From NCBI GenBank assembly GCA_015064485.1, contig SVSD01000002.1, forward strand, positions 1 through 49,708: a stretch of 49,708 nucleotides of DNA, read 5' to 3'. Made by a program: the position numbers and the translations under genes. The DNA comes from Oscillospiraceae bacterium. Lineage in GTDB: Bacteria > Bacillota > Clostridia > Oscillospirales > CAG-382. The notes below the pieces were generated by a model, which saw only the letters and a program-made list of their open reading frames with translations, had not been told where the DNA came from and did no database searches. Below, piece after piece: positions 33,115-40,478 of this stretch (position 1 is its first letter; every line of letters starts with the position of its first letter).

Positions 33115-33828
33115 TTAAAGATTTTTTAAATATTCTGTTTCGGAATAATTGAGAAAACGCCACTGTCCGGGACGGAGTGTGCCGATATTAAGTTCTCCGA
33201 CCGCTACTCTTCTTAGTCTTACAACATCAAGGCCTACTTTTTCACACATCTTTCTTATCTGACGGTTTCTCCCCTCCGAAAGGGTAAAGCGCAGACTTGT
33301 AGCTCCGTCTTTTTTTGAAATAAGGGCAACGGTTACGGGCTTCAATTTATATCCGTCTATTTCCATCGGCTCCATAAGACGGTTTATAACCTCCTGCGGA
33401 ACTTCTGTACGGACCTTTACATGATATATCTTTTCGAGGTGATTTTTCGGATGCATAAGCTTCTCCGCAACTTCCCCGTCGTTTGTCAAAAGCAAAAGAC
33501 CTTCGGAATCCATATCAAGTCTGCCGCAGGGATATACTCTTACGGAAAGCTCCTCCATAAGTTCGGGAATACATTTTCTTCCCTTTTCATCGCTCATAGT
33601 TGTAACATATCCTCTTGGCTTGTTGAGCATCACATATACTTTTCGTTCGCTGCCACGGCATGTCTTTCCTGCCACCTTTACCTTGTCACGGCGGGGGTCT
33701 ATTTTCTGACCTATCGTTGCCTTTTCACCGTTTACGGTAACTCTGCCTTGCTCAATTTCCTTCTCCGCCGCGCGTCTTGACATAATACCGCAGTCGGCTA
33801 TAAATTTTTGAATTCTCGTATCTTTCAT
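33115..33828 (-). CDS. rluB: Pseudouridine synthase, RsuA/RluB family
   Basis: A 237-residue rRNA pseudouridine synthase. An S4 RNA-binding domain occupies about 1-60 (RIQKFIADCGIMSRRAAEKEI), followed by VYVMLNKPRGYVTT and the catalytic motif YPCGRLDMDSEGLLLLTND with Asp105; the closing EGRNRQIRKMCEKVG is characteristic. In Bacillus the homologue modifies 23S rRNA U2605-equivalent; that specificity is assumed. ATG 33828 with GAGATGG upstream is chosen, since earlier in-frame codons precede the S4 domain without a site. It heads the rluB / GNAT-like / nuclease-like / nucleotidyltransferase run and is divergent from dacF. Confidence 0.92.
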   Translation of the reverse strand: MKDTRIQKFIADCGIMSRRAAEKEIEQGRVTVNGEKATIGQKIDPRRDKVKVAGKTCRGSERKVYVMLNKPRGYVTTMSDEKGRKCIPELMEELSVRVYPCGRLDMDSEGLLLLTNDGEVAEKLMHPKNHLEKIYHVKVRTEVPQEVINRLMEPMEIDGYKLKPVTVALISKKDGATSLRFTLSEGRNRQIRKMCEKVGLDVVRLRRVAVGELNIGTLRPGQWRFLNYSETEYLKNL

Positions 33829-33905
33829 CTTTCCATCTCTTTCGTTTGAATAAATGTGTTTTTGCCGCATAAAATATTGTATAAAAACCGACGGGGATAC
33901 AAAAA

Positions 33906-35021
33906 ATGCCACATAAAAAACTTATCAACATTCTCAGCTGCATTTCCGCTGCGGCGATATTCTCAATTCTTATTTTCAGTTATTACAGGGACAGTTTGGA
34001 ATTACCTGAAAGTTTTCCTGCGATTTCCGAAACTCCGTTTTATAAAAACTTGCAGGAAATTGACACATCCGCCGTATCCGCCATAGTCTGCGATGCGAAT
34101 TCGGGAGAAATAATATACTCCGAAAACCCCAACGAAAAGCTTCCTATGGCAAGTACAACAAAAATAATGACCGCCCTTGTTGTCCTTGAGAACACTTCTC
34201 TTGACGAAACTGTTACAATTTCCGAACAGTCGGTTGGTATTGAAGGCTCTTCCATATATCTTTCAAAAGGCGAAACCCTTACTGTTGAGGAACTTTTATA
34301 CGGTCTTCTCCTTGAGTCGGGGAATGATGCGGCTCACGCTCTTGCTCTTTATACCGGAAAAAGCATAGACGGTTTTTGTCTTTTGATGAATGAAAAGGCA
34401 AAAGCTTTAGGCCTTTCCTCGACAAATTTTGAAAATCCTCACGGCTTGTCTTCCGAAAACCACTATACGACCGCAAGAGAGCTTGCCGTTATAACCTCAA
34501 ACGCTATGAAAAACGATACCTTCAGGAAAATCGTTTCCACAACAAAATATTATATAAAAGGCAGGGAGGGATGCCGTGAAAGGTATTTTTCTAACCACAA
34601 CCGCCTTTTAAAAACTCTGCACGACTGTGTAGGAGTAAAAACCGGATATACAAAAAATTCGGGCAGATGTCTTGTGAGCGCAACAAACAAAGATGACAGT
34701 ACATTTATTACTGTAACTTTAAACGACCGAAACGACTTTAACGATCACAAAACGCTTCATACCTATGCCCACAACAACTTCAAAACCGTACTTATTGCCA
34801 AAAAAGAAGAACTTAGATATTCCATAGGGCATGACACCGTTTTTAACAACGAAGATATTTATATAACCGTAAAAAAAGACTATGAAGGGCCTTTTTCGAT
34901 GCAGGTTGATATTGATAAAAACGGAAATTCCGACATCGGAACTGTCAAAATCGGCTTTGACGGTATTACACGGCAATTTTATCTTTATACATATGATAGT
35001 ATACCAAATGAAAATCAATAA
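33906..35021 (+). CDS. dacF: D-alanyl-D-alanine carboxypeptidase (class A low-MW PBP)
   Basis: Membrane-associated serine carboxypeptidase trimming the terminal D-Ala of peptidoglycan pentapeptides. The 371-residue protein has an N-terminal hydrophobic segment (about 8-26), the catalytic SxxK as STTK at 83-86, SGN at 138-140 and KTG at 245-247. A C-terminal beta domain (about 285-365) follows, but no obvious amphipathic anchor helix. DacF in Bacillus is forespore-specific; a vegetative DacA role cannot be excluded. GGGGA lies upstream of ATG 33906. It is monocistronic, with a terminator at 35044-35078. Confidence 0.9.
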   Translation: MPHKKLINILSCISAAAIFSILIFSYYRDSLELPESFPAISETPFYKNLQEIDTSAVSAIVCDANSGEIIYSENPNEKLPMASTTKIMTALVVLENTSLDETVTISEQSVGIEGSSIYLSKGETLTVEELLYGLLLESGNDAAHALALYTGKSIDGFCLLMNEKAKALGLSSTNFENPHGLSSENHYTTARELAVITSNAMKNDTFRKIVSTTKYYIKGREGCRERYFSNHNRLLKTLHDCVGVKTGYTKNSGRCLVSATNKDDSTFITVTLNDRNDFNDHKTLHTYAHNNFKTVLIAKKEELRYSIGHDTVFNNEDIYITVKKDYEGPFSMQVDIDKNGNSDIGTVKIGFDGITRQFYLYTYDSIPNENQ

Positions 35022-35043
35022 GTCAATACCGATAAGGTCAAGT

Positions 35044-35078
35044 AAAAGGACAGAGATTTATCTTCTCTGCCCTTTTTT
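35044..35078. terminator. Terminator between dacF and the convergent DMT transporter
   Basis: AAAAGG-A-CAGAGA pairs with TCTCTG-C-CCTTTT around a 7-nt loop with one internal mismatch, followed by TT. It works in both directions. Confidence 0.8.
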
Positions 35079-36018
35079 ATGCACAAAAATTAAAAGCCGC
35101 GCCGAGTTTTATATTCATCATAGCAATCGACGCAATTCCGAATATTATTCCGAGTTTTTGTTTAGAAGAAAGCCTGTCTTTGAATATGCACATTCCGACA
35201 ACACTCATAATTACCGCCTGCATACCATTGTATGTCGGATACAAAACCGCCCCCGGAACACATTCTACCGAAAGCATAAAAAGCTTTTGGAAAACAGAAA
35301 TTATAAAGCCTATAAAAACGGCGTATAAAGCCATATTTTTGCTGAACCAGAAGGTACATTTTTCTTTTTTTGCGACCTTTGAATTTATAAAAACCGCCAA
35401 AAGTGAAATTGCTGTTGCAAAAACATATACAAGGAAAAGGAATGTGTTTGATGCATTTTCAACATTTGCAAGTTCGGTTTTAAAAAAACACTTCTGTATA
35501 CAGGATGCAATACCTGTTGCAAGAAGCGCCGTTATCGTAAGAACAAGCCATTTTTTGTTTGCCTTTTTCTCCCCTTCGGTTTTGTTGAAACTTAAAAGCA
35601 TTGAAGAAATAAGAAAAGCCATTCCGATAAACTGAGTTATAAAAATATCTTCCTTAAACAGAACTGCGCTGAAAACCGTCGGTATAAAGACGCTGAAGTT
35701 TACAACCAGAACCGTCAGAGACACAGGTCCTGTTGTAAGGCATACAGAATAAAGAACCTGGAATGTGAAATTTGCCGCCGCCGAAAAAAGTGATAAAACA
35801 ATCAAAAGAGGTGTGGGAAATGTCTGCGGAAACATCACTCCCAAAAAAAGAGCAACAGACGCAAAAAACATTGTGTTGTAAACAAGGCTGTCTTGTGTAT
35901 TTTTCAGATATTTGCGGCACGCCTTTGATTGTATCGTCACTTTTGCACAGGCAAAAAATGTCGTTGCAAAAAGCAGAACGAACTGCAGAAAAGTGTTTGT
36001 TTTTAAAAGCTCTATCAA
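35077..36018 (-). CDS. EamA/DMT-type transporter
   Basis: A 313-residue membrane protein with about ten helices and the DMT two-repeat layout; YPTYNGMQAVIMSVVGMCIFKDRLS near the end matches the EamA C-terminal repeat. The substrate is unknown. Start TTG 36018 is chosen because AGGAG lies 7 nt upstream. The longer GTG at 36057 is excluded by the promoter at 36058-36086, whose transcript should begin near 36050. It is divergent from rubrerythrin. Confidence 0.85.
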   Translation of the reverse strand: MIELLKTNTFLQFVLLFATTFFACAKVTIQSKACRKYLKNTQDSLVYNTMFFASVALFLGVMFPQTFPTPLLIVLSLFSAAANFTFQVLYSVCLTTGPVSLTVLVVNFSVFIPTVFSAVLFKEDIFITQFIGMAFLISSMLLSFNKTEGEKKANKKWLVLTITALLATGIASCIQKCFFKTELANVENASNTFLFLVYVFATAISLLAVFINSKVAKKEKCTFWFSKNMALYAVFIGFIISVFQKLFMLSVECVPGAVLYPTYNGMQAVIMSVVGMCIFKDRLSSKQKLGIIFGIASIAMMNIKLGAAFNFCA

Positions 36019-36057
36019 CAGATCTCTCCTAAAATAAATTCGATTTGATGCAAACAC

Positions 36058-36086
36058 ATTTTAACACGCAAACGCATATGTGTCAA
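36058..36086 (-). promoter_or_regulatory. Sigma-A promoter of the DMT transporter
   Basis: The minus strand reads TTGACA (36086-36081), 17 bp, TAAAAT (36063-36058). It settles the TTG start of the gene behind it. Confidence 0.8.
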
Positions 36087-36101
36087 CAAAAAATACTTTT
36101 T

Positions 36102-36130
36102 TTCACGAAGCAATTTCTGTTTCATATAAT
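36102..36130 (+). promoter_or_regulatory. Probable promoter of rubrerythrin
   Basis: TTCACG (36102-36107), 17 bp, TATAAT (36125-36130). The -35 is weak (4 of 6), which fits an activated or repressed promoter. Confidence 0.55.
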
Positions 36131-36131
36131 G

Positions 36132-36148
36132 ACAACAGATACTGTTGT
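36132..36148. promoter_or_regulatory. Operator-like palindrome downstream of the rubrerythrin -10
   Basis: Perfect ACAACAG-ATA-CTGTTGT spans the expected transcription start, 2 bp after the -10. A protein bound here would block initiation. It is not the classical PerR box (TTATAATNATTATAA). Confidence 0.55.
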
Positions 36149-36178
36149 ATCAAATAAAGAAAAAACGGAGTAATATAT

Positions 36179-36742
36179 ATGACAAACGGCACAACACCAA
36201 ACCACAATAACAATCTTGCCGGCACACGCACAGAAAGAAACCTTATGGCGGCGGCTTCCGGCGAGGCTGCGGCACATACTCTTTATGATCTTTATGCAGG
36301 CGCCGCATACGAAGAAGGATATGCAACAATCGGCGACACTATGTGGAATTTGTCCCATCAGGAAAAGGAACATTCCGAAATATGGTATGATTACCTCGGG
36401 ATGGTTGGCGACACAGAAGAAAACATCGAAAGCGCCATCGCAAAAGAAGGATATGAGGCTGATGCTATGTATACCGAATATGCAAATGTAGCAGAAGAAG
36501 AAGGCTTTGATGAGATAGCACGAAAATTCCGCCTTGTGGCACAGATAGAAAACAACCACAGAGATATACTGAAAAACACTCTCACCGAGCTTCGTGACGG
36601 TACCCTTTACGGCAAAGCTCCGGAAAACGCAAAATGGTTCTGTACCAACTGCGGTTACATCCACGAAGGCTCTGAGCCCCCTGAAAGATGTCCTGTTTGT
36701 TCATATCCGAGAGGATATTTTTTCAGATACGACGCTGAATGA
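36179..36742 (+). CDS. rbr: Rubrerythrin
   Basis: Peroxide-scavenging di-iron protein of anaerobes, reducing H2O2 to water with electrons from NAD(P)H-linked partners. The 187-residue protein has a four-helix ferritin-like domain (about 15-140) with iron ligands in ASGEAAAHTLYDLYA, HQEKEHSEIW, ANVAEEEGF and QIENNHRDIL. A C-terminal rubredoxin domain has two CxxC knuckles (WFCTNCGYIHEG and CPVCSYPRG). CGGAG precedes ATG 36179. It is monocistronic, with a palindromic operator over its start site and a hairpin behind it. Confidence 0.93.
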   Translation: MTNGTTPNHNNNLAGTRTERNLMAAASGEAAAHTLYDLYAGAAYEEGYATIGDTMWNLSHQEKEHSEIWYDYLGMVGDTEENIESAIAKEGYEADAMYTEYANVAEEEGFDEIARKFRLVAQIENNHRDILKNTLTELRDGTLYGKAPENAKWFCTNCGYIHEGSEPPERCPVCSYPRGYFFRYDAE

Positions 36743-36763
36743 TTATGTGAAAACATAAAACAA

Positions 36764-36787
36764 AAAGCTTTGCACCGGCAAAGCTTT
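36764..36787 (+). terminator. Hairpin after rubrerythrin
   Basis: AAAGCTTTGC-ACCG-GCAAAGCTTT, a 10-bp perfect stem starting 22 nt after the stop, with no long T run behind it. Confidence 0.6.
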
Positions 36788-36820
36788 CCTAACTTCTTTC
36801 TTATATTACCTTTCATTTTT

Positions 36821-36848
36821 AAAAATCCGTCCTCTTTCGAGAACGGAT
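36821..36848 (-). terminator. Terminator of the tRNA-Thr gene
   Basis: The minus strand reads ATCCGTTCTC-GAAA-GAGGACGGAT with one G-U pair, then a run of T. It begins 8 nt after the tRNA 3' end. Confidence 0.85.
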
Positions 36849-36855
36849 TTTTGTT

Positions 36856-36930
36856 TGGAGCTGGTAACAGGAGTCGAACCTGCAACCTGCGGTTTACGAT
36901 ACCGCTGCTCTGCCATTGAGCCACACCAGC
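36856..36930 (-). tRNA. tRNA-Thr (anticodon CGT)
   Basis: The minus strand folds as a complete cloverleaf. The acceptor is GCTGGTG / TACCAGC, the D-arm GCTC...GAGC, and the anticodon stem GCGGT / ACCGC with loop ATCGTAA giving anticodon CGT (reads ACG, Thr). The T-arm is GCAGG-TTCGACT-CCTGT. Discriminator U and CCA are encoded. U36-A37 makes it a substrate type for t6A37. It is a single tRNA gene with its own promoter and terminator. Confidence 0.95.
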
Positions 36931-36962
36931 ATCCGAGCTTTCAGATTTTCGAAAGCTCTATT

Positions 36963-36991
36963 ATTTTATCATATAAAAAAAGAGTTGTCAA
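36963..36991 (-). promoter_or_regulatory. Sigma-A promoter of tRNA-Thr
   Basis: The minus strand reads TTGACA (36991-36986), 17 bp, TAAAAT (36968-36963). A leader hairpin GAGCTTTC / GAAAGCTC (36958-36935) sits just before the mature tRNA. The -35 lies 8 bp from the tcdA stop. Confidence 0.8.
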
Positions 36992-36998
36992 GGTTATT

Positions 36999-37712
36999 TT
37001 AACCGCGGCACAAATCCTTTATAACCTCTCCCGCAATAATAAGTCCTGCCACCGAAGGGACAAAAGAAACACTTCCCGGAGCATATCTTGACATATTTCC
37101 TTTGGTTTCGCTTGTTTCATCATATTTCGGGGATATCGGTGTTTCTTTAGAATAAAGCACTTTAAGTTTTTTTATTCCCCTTTGCTTTAATTCCCTTCTC
37201 ATCACCCTTGCAAGGGGGCAGACGCTTGTTTTATTTATATCAGCGATTTCAAAAAGTGTAGGGTCAAGCTTATTCCCCGTTCCCATACTGCTTATTACGG
37301 GAATATTCTTTTCTGTACATATTTGTGCCAGAAGAAGCTTGGATGAAACCGTGTCTATCGCATCCACAACATAATCGAATTGTGTAAAATCAAATTCGTC
37401 CGCATTTTCGGCAGTAAAAAATACAGGATATGAAAAAACGCGGCAATCGGGATTTATGTCAAGAATTCTTTCTTTTGCAACTTCGGTTTTAAGTCTTCCG
37501 ACCGTCGATCGAAGGGCAATAAGCTGACGGTTTATATTCGTTGCACTCACGCAGTCATTGTCGAAAAGCGATATTGCACCAACTCCCGTGCGGGCAAGAG
37601 CCTCGACGGTATACGAGCCGACTCCGCCGATTCCGAATACGGCTACATGGCAATTTTTGAGTTTTTGTGCTCCTTCGCCCAAAACAAGACGGGAACGGGA
37701 GAATATGTCCAT
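36999..37712 (-). CDS. tcdA: tRNA threonylcarbamoyladenosine dehydratase (TcdA/CsdL)
   Basis: ThiF/E1-like enzyme that uses ATP to dehydrate t6A37 to cyclic ct6A in ANN-decoding tRNAs. The 237-residue product shows the nucleotide loop VAVFGIGGVGSYTVEALAR, DNDCVSATNINRQ, VDAIDTVSSKLLLAQ and SSMGTGNKLDP, then the DINKTSVCPLARVMRREL segment with the TcdA-type Cys. ATG 37712 with AAAGG upstream is chosen over a codon at 37769 that lies inside the -35 of its own promoter. It stands next to the tRNA-Thr gene, whose product is a likely substrate. Confidence 0.92.
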   Translation of the reverse strand: MDIFSRSRLVLGEGAQKLKNCHVAVFGIGGVGSYTVEALARTGVGAISLFDNDCVSATNINRQLIALRSTVGRLKTEVAKERILDINPDCRVFSYPVFFTAENADEFDFTQFDYVVDAIDTVSSKLLLAQICTEKNIPVISSMGTGNKLDPTLFEIADINKTSVCPLARVMRRELKQRGIKKLKVLYSKETPISPKYDETSETKGNMSRYAPGSVSFVPSVAGLIIAGEVIKDLCRG

Positions 37713-37740
37713 ATTTGTGCCTACCTTTTCCTTTTTGTAA

Positions 37741-37769
37741 AGTTTAGCATATTTTGTGTCAAAAGTCAA
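37741..37769 (-). promoter_or_regulatory. Sigma-A promoter of tcdA
   Basis: The minus strand reads TTGACT (37769-37764), 17 bp, TAAACT (37746-37741). It is divergent from the GTPase-Rae1 promoter with only 10 bp between the two -35 elements. Confidence 0.7.
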
Positions 37770-37779
37770 TTCACCGCAC

Positions 37780-37808
37780 TTGAAAAGAAACTGTAAATAC
37801 TATATAAT
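37780..37808 (+). promoter_or_regulatory. Sigma-A promoter of the GTPase-Rae1 fusion gene
   Basis: TTGAAA (37780-37785), 17 bp, TATAAT (37803-37808), 34 nt before the start codon. Confidence 0.8.
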
Positions 37809-37842
37809 TAAAAATGACAGAAATATAAAAGGAATTTTACCG

Positions 37843-40416
37843 ATGAAAAAACTCACAATCGGCATTCTTGCCCATGTCGACTCAGGCAAAACCACTCTTT
37901 CGGAAGCTTTGCTTTACACCTGCGGAATTATTCGAAAGCTTGGACGGGTAGACCACGCCGACACTTTTTTGGATACATATTCGCTTGAAAGAAAAAGGGG
38001 TATCACAATCTTCTCAAAGCAAGCAAAAATAGCCGGCGACGGATTTGAATTCACCCTTCTTGACACACCTGGGCATGTGGATTTTTCTCCCGAAACAGAA
38101 AGAACGCTCTGTGTTCTTGATATGGCTGTTCTTGTCGTAAGCGGAACAGACGGGGTTCAAAGCCATACCGAAACTCTTTTCAGACTTTTGAAAAAACATT
38201 CTGTTCCTGTTTTCATTTTCATAAACAAAATGGATGTTCCGTCTGCCGATCCCGAAACTTTAATGCAGGGAATAAGAAAAAGGCTTTCCCCTTCCTGCAT
38301 AGAAGCGGACAAGCTCGAAAATGACCCCGACGAAGTTTCTGTATGCGACGACAGGCTTCTTGAAAAATATCTTGAAAGCGGCGTTATTGAAACAGAAGAC
38401 ATCTGCAATTCCATCGGAAATGCAAAGCTTTTCCCCTGCTTTTTCGGTTCGGCTTTGAAAAACGAAGGTATAGAAACACTTATTGAGGGTATAAAAAAAT
38501 ATATGCCCGAAAAGACTTACAGAGATACTTTTGGTGCAAGAATATATAAAATCACCCACGACGAAAACGGAAAACGGCTTACGCATCTCAAGGTTACGGG
38601 AGGAAAACTTGCGGTTCGTGACAGCATTTCGGGTATTTCCCCCTCGGGTGAGGAATGGAGCGAAAAAATAGACGGAATAAGGCTCTATTCAGGAACAAAA
38701 TTTGAAGCTGTTCAGGAAGTTTGTGCAGGTACGGTTTGCACAGTAACAGGACTTTCGAAAACTTTTGCGGGGGATGTTCTCGGAGATGAAAAACCTTTTG
38801 ATGCTCCGATACTCGAACCTGTTTTCAATTACAGAATGATACTTCCGGAAAAAACCGATCCGCATACAGTATATGCAAAACTTAAAGCGATCGAGGAGGA
38901 AGAACCTCAGCTTCGTATATCTTACGAAGAATCAACGGGAGAAATAAAGCTCCTTTTGATGGGACAGGTGCAGCTTGAGATAATAAAGCACATTATAAAA
39001 GAAAGACTTTCAATTTGTGTGGATTTTGATGCCGGAAGCGTTGTCTACAGAGAAACGATTGCAGACACCGTTGAAGGTGTGGGGCATTACGAACCGCTCA
39101 GGCATTATGCTGAAGTACATCTTATCCTTGAGCCCGTACAAAGGGGTACAGGACTTGATTTCTGTACAGATATCCCGACAGACGAGCTTGACCGTTCGTG
39201 GCAGCGCCTCATCCTTACCCATCTCGAAGAAAAAACTCATCTCGGAGTTTTGACAGGCTCCCCTATTACCGATATGAAAATAACTCTTGTTGCCGGTAAA
39301 GCACACAAAAAACACACTGAGGGCGGCGATTTCAGAGAGGCTACATACAGAGCCGTAAGGCAAGGCCTGCGTCGTGCAAAAAGCATACTGCTTGAACCTT
39401 ATTACAATTATGAAATAAGAGTTCCGGATGCTCTTATCGGCAGAGTTATGAGCGATATGCAAAGAATGGGGGCTGCCATCGAGCCGCCTGAATCCGACGG
39501 CGAATTTTCTACGCTAAAAGGCTCTGCCGCCGTATCAAAAATACAGCATTACGGAATTACCCTTGCGGATTTTTCCCACGGCAAAGGTCAGATACTTTGC
39601 ACTCTCAAAGGGTATGAAGAATGTAAAGACGCGGATATGATTATTGAAAATCTCGGATACAATCCCGATGCGGATATTTTTAATTCCTGCGATTCGATTT
39701 TTTGTGCATCGGGAGCCGGATTTCTTGTCAAATGGGATGAAGTTGAAAATTATATGCACCTTCCGTCTGTTCTCGGCAGGGATGAGAATAAAATAAACAA
39801 ACAGCTCGATCTTAAAAAGCGGGCCCATAATTATCTTTCGAAAATAGCAGACGACAAAGAGCTTATGAACATCTTTGAGATGACCTACGGCCCTATACGC
39901 AGAAAATCTGAAGGCAGAATAAAAGTCGAAGTCGGGGACAGCCGTCCTCAGAAACCGAAAGCTCAAAAGCCGTCGGTTTTTGACGGTGAAGAATATCTCC
40001 TTGTTGACGGATATAATATTATTTTCGCGTGGGATGAGCTTAAAGAGCTTGCAAAAGGAAGCCTTGATCTTGCAAGAAACGAGCTTATCAACCGCCTTTG
40101 CAATTATCAGGGCTTTTGCGGAACAAAAATAATTCTTGTTTTCGACGCATATAAAGTGAAGAAAAACCCGGGAACAGTCGAGGATCACAGAAACATAAGC
40201 GTTGTATACACAAAAGAAGCTGAAACTGCGGATTCTTATATTCAAAAGGTTTCAAAGGAGCTTTCAAAGAAGCACCGTGTAAGAGTTGCCACATCCGACG
40301 GTCCCGAACAGCTCATCATCCTCGGAAACGGTGCTCTCCGCGTTCCTGCCGCCGCCTTCAGAAAAGAACTTACAGATGCGGAAAACGCAATACGGGAAAT
40401 TATTGATTTCACTTGA
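37843..40416 (+). CDS. TetM-like translational GTPase fused to a C-terminal Rae1/YacP-type NYN ribonuclease domain
   Basis: An 857-residue fusion. Residues 1-690 form a ribosomal-protection-type GTPase related to TetM/TetO and EF-G: P-loop AHVDSGKTT at 10-18, RGIT at 52-55, DTPGHVDF at 74-81, NKMD at 128-131, then domains II-V (EEEPQLRISYEESTGEI; domain IV loop TEGGDFREATYRAVRQG). A Lys/Pro-rich linker (about 690-714) leads to residues 715-857, which align with Bacillus Rae1 (YacP): LLVDGYNIIFAWDEL, ILVFDAYKVK, TKEAETADSYIQK, VATSDGPEQLIILGNGALR. Candidate catalytic Asp are 722, 768, 797 and 819. Rae1 cleaves mRNA in the ribosomal A site, so the fusion may bring the nuclease to ribosomes. Start ATG 37843 has AAAGGA upstream. 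Confidence 0.9.
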   Translation: MKKLTIGILAHVDSGKTTLSEALLYTCGIIRKLGRVDHADTFLDTYSLERKRGITIFSKQAKIAGDGFEFTLLDTPGHVDFSPETERTLCVLDMAVLVVSGTDGVQSHTETLFRLLKKHSVPVFIFINKMDVPSADPETLMQGIRKRLSPSCIEADKLENDPDEVSVCDDRLLEKYLESGVIETEDICNSIGNAKLFPCFFGSALKNEGIETLIEGIKKYMPEKTYRDTFGARIYKITHDENGKRLTHLKVTGGKLAVRDSISGISPSGEEWSEKIDGIRLYSGTKFEAVQEVCAGTVCTVTGLSKTFAGDVLGDEKPFDAPILEPVFNYRMILPEKTDPHTVYAKLKAIEEEEPQLRISYEESTGEIKLLLMGQVQLEIIKHIIKERLSICVDFDAGSVVYRETIADTVEGVGHYEPLRHYAEVHLILEPVQRGTGLDFCTDIPTDELDRSWQRLILTHLEEKTHLGVLTGSPITDMKITLVAGKAHKKHTEGGDFREATYRAVRQGLRRAKSILLEPYYNYEIRVPDALIGRVMSDMQRMGAAIEPPESDGEFSTLKGSAAVSKIQHYGITLADFSHGKGQILCTLKGYEECKDADMIIENLGYNPDADIFNSCDSIFCASGAGFLVKWDEVENYMHLPSVLGRDENKINKQLDLKKRAHNYLSKIADDKELMNIFEMTYGPIRRKSEGRIKVEVGDSRPQKPKAQKPSVFDGEEYLLVDGYNIIFAWDELKELAKGSLDLARNELINRLCNYQGFCGTKIILVFDAYKVKKNPGTVEDHRNISVVYTKEAETADSYIQKVSKELSKKHRVRVATSDGPEQLIILGNGALRVPAAAFRKELTDAENAIREIIDFT

Positions 40417-40441
40417 CATTTTGCAATATATAGTTCATAAT
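40413..40441 (+). promoter_or_regulatory. Sigma-A promoter of the AraC regulator
   Basis: TTGACA (40413-40418), 17 bp, CATAAT (40436-40441). The TGA stop of the GTPase-Rae1 gene (40414-40416) lies inside this -35 element. Confidence 0.75.
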
Positions 40442-40459
40442 ATGTAATATACATTGCAA
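40421..40459. promoter_or_regulatory. Inverted repeat flanking the -10 of the AraC gene
   Basis: TTGCAATATATA (40421-40432) and TATACATTGCAA (40448-40459) are inverted copies matching at 11 of 12 positions, with a 15-bp centre containing the -10. Their centres are 27 bp apart, so they could be paired sites for autoregulation. Confidence 0.5.
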
Positions 40460-40478
40460 AAAATGCAGAGGTGTTGAA

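Noticed and set aside
36019-36057. Longer GTG start for the DMT transporter
   Set aside because: The GTG lies at or before the expected transcription start of the promoter at 36058-36086 and has no ribosome binding site, whereas TTG 36018 has AGGAG at 7 nt.
36122-36664. 180-codon minus-strand frame opposite rubrerythrin
   Set aside because: Antisense to a gene with clear iron-ligand motifs, and it covers the rubrerythrin promoter.
39535-40245. 236-codon minus-strand frame inside the GTPase-Rae1 gene
   Set aside because: Antisense to well-conserved NYN and GTPase motifs; Phe/Lys/Arg-rich shadow without a start signal.
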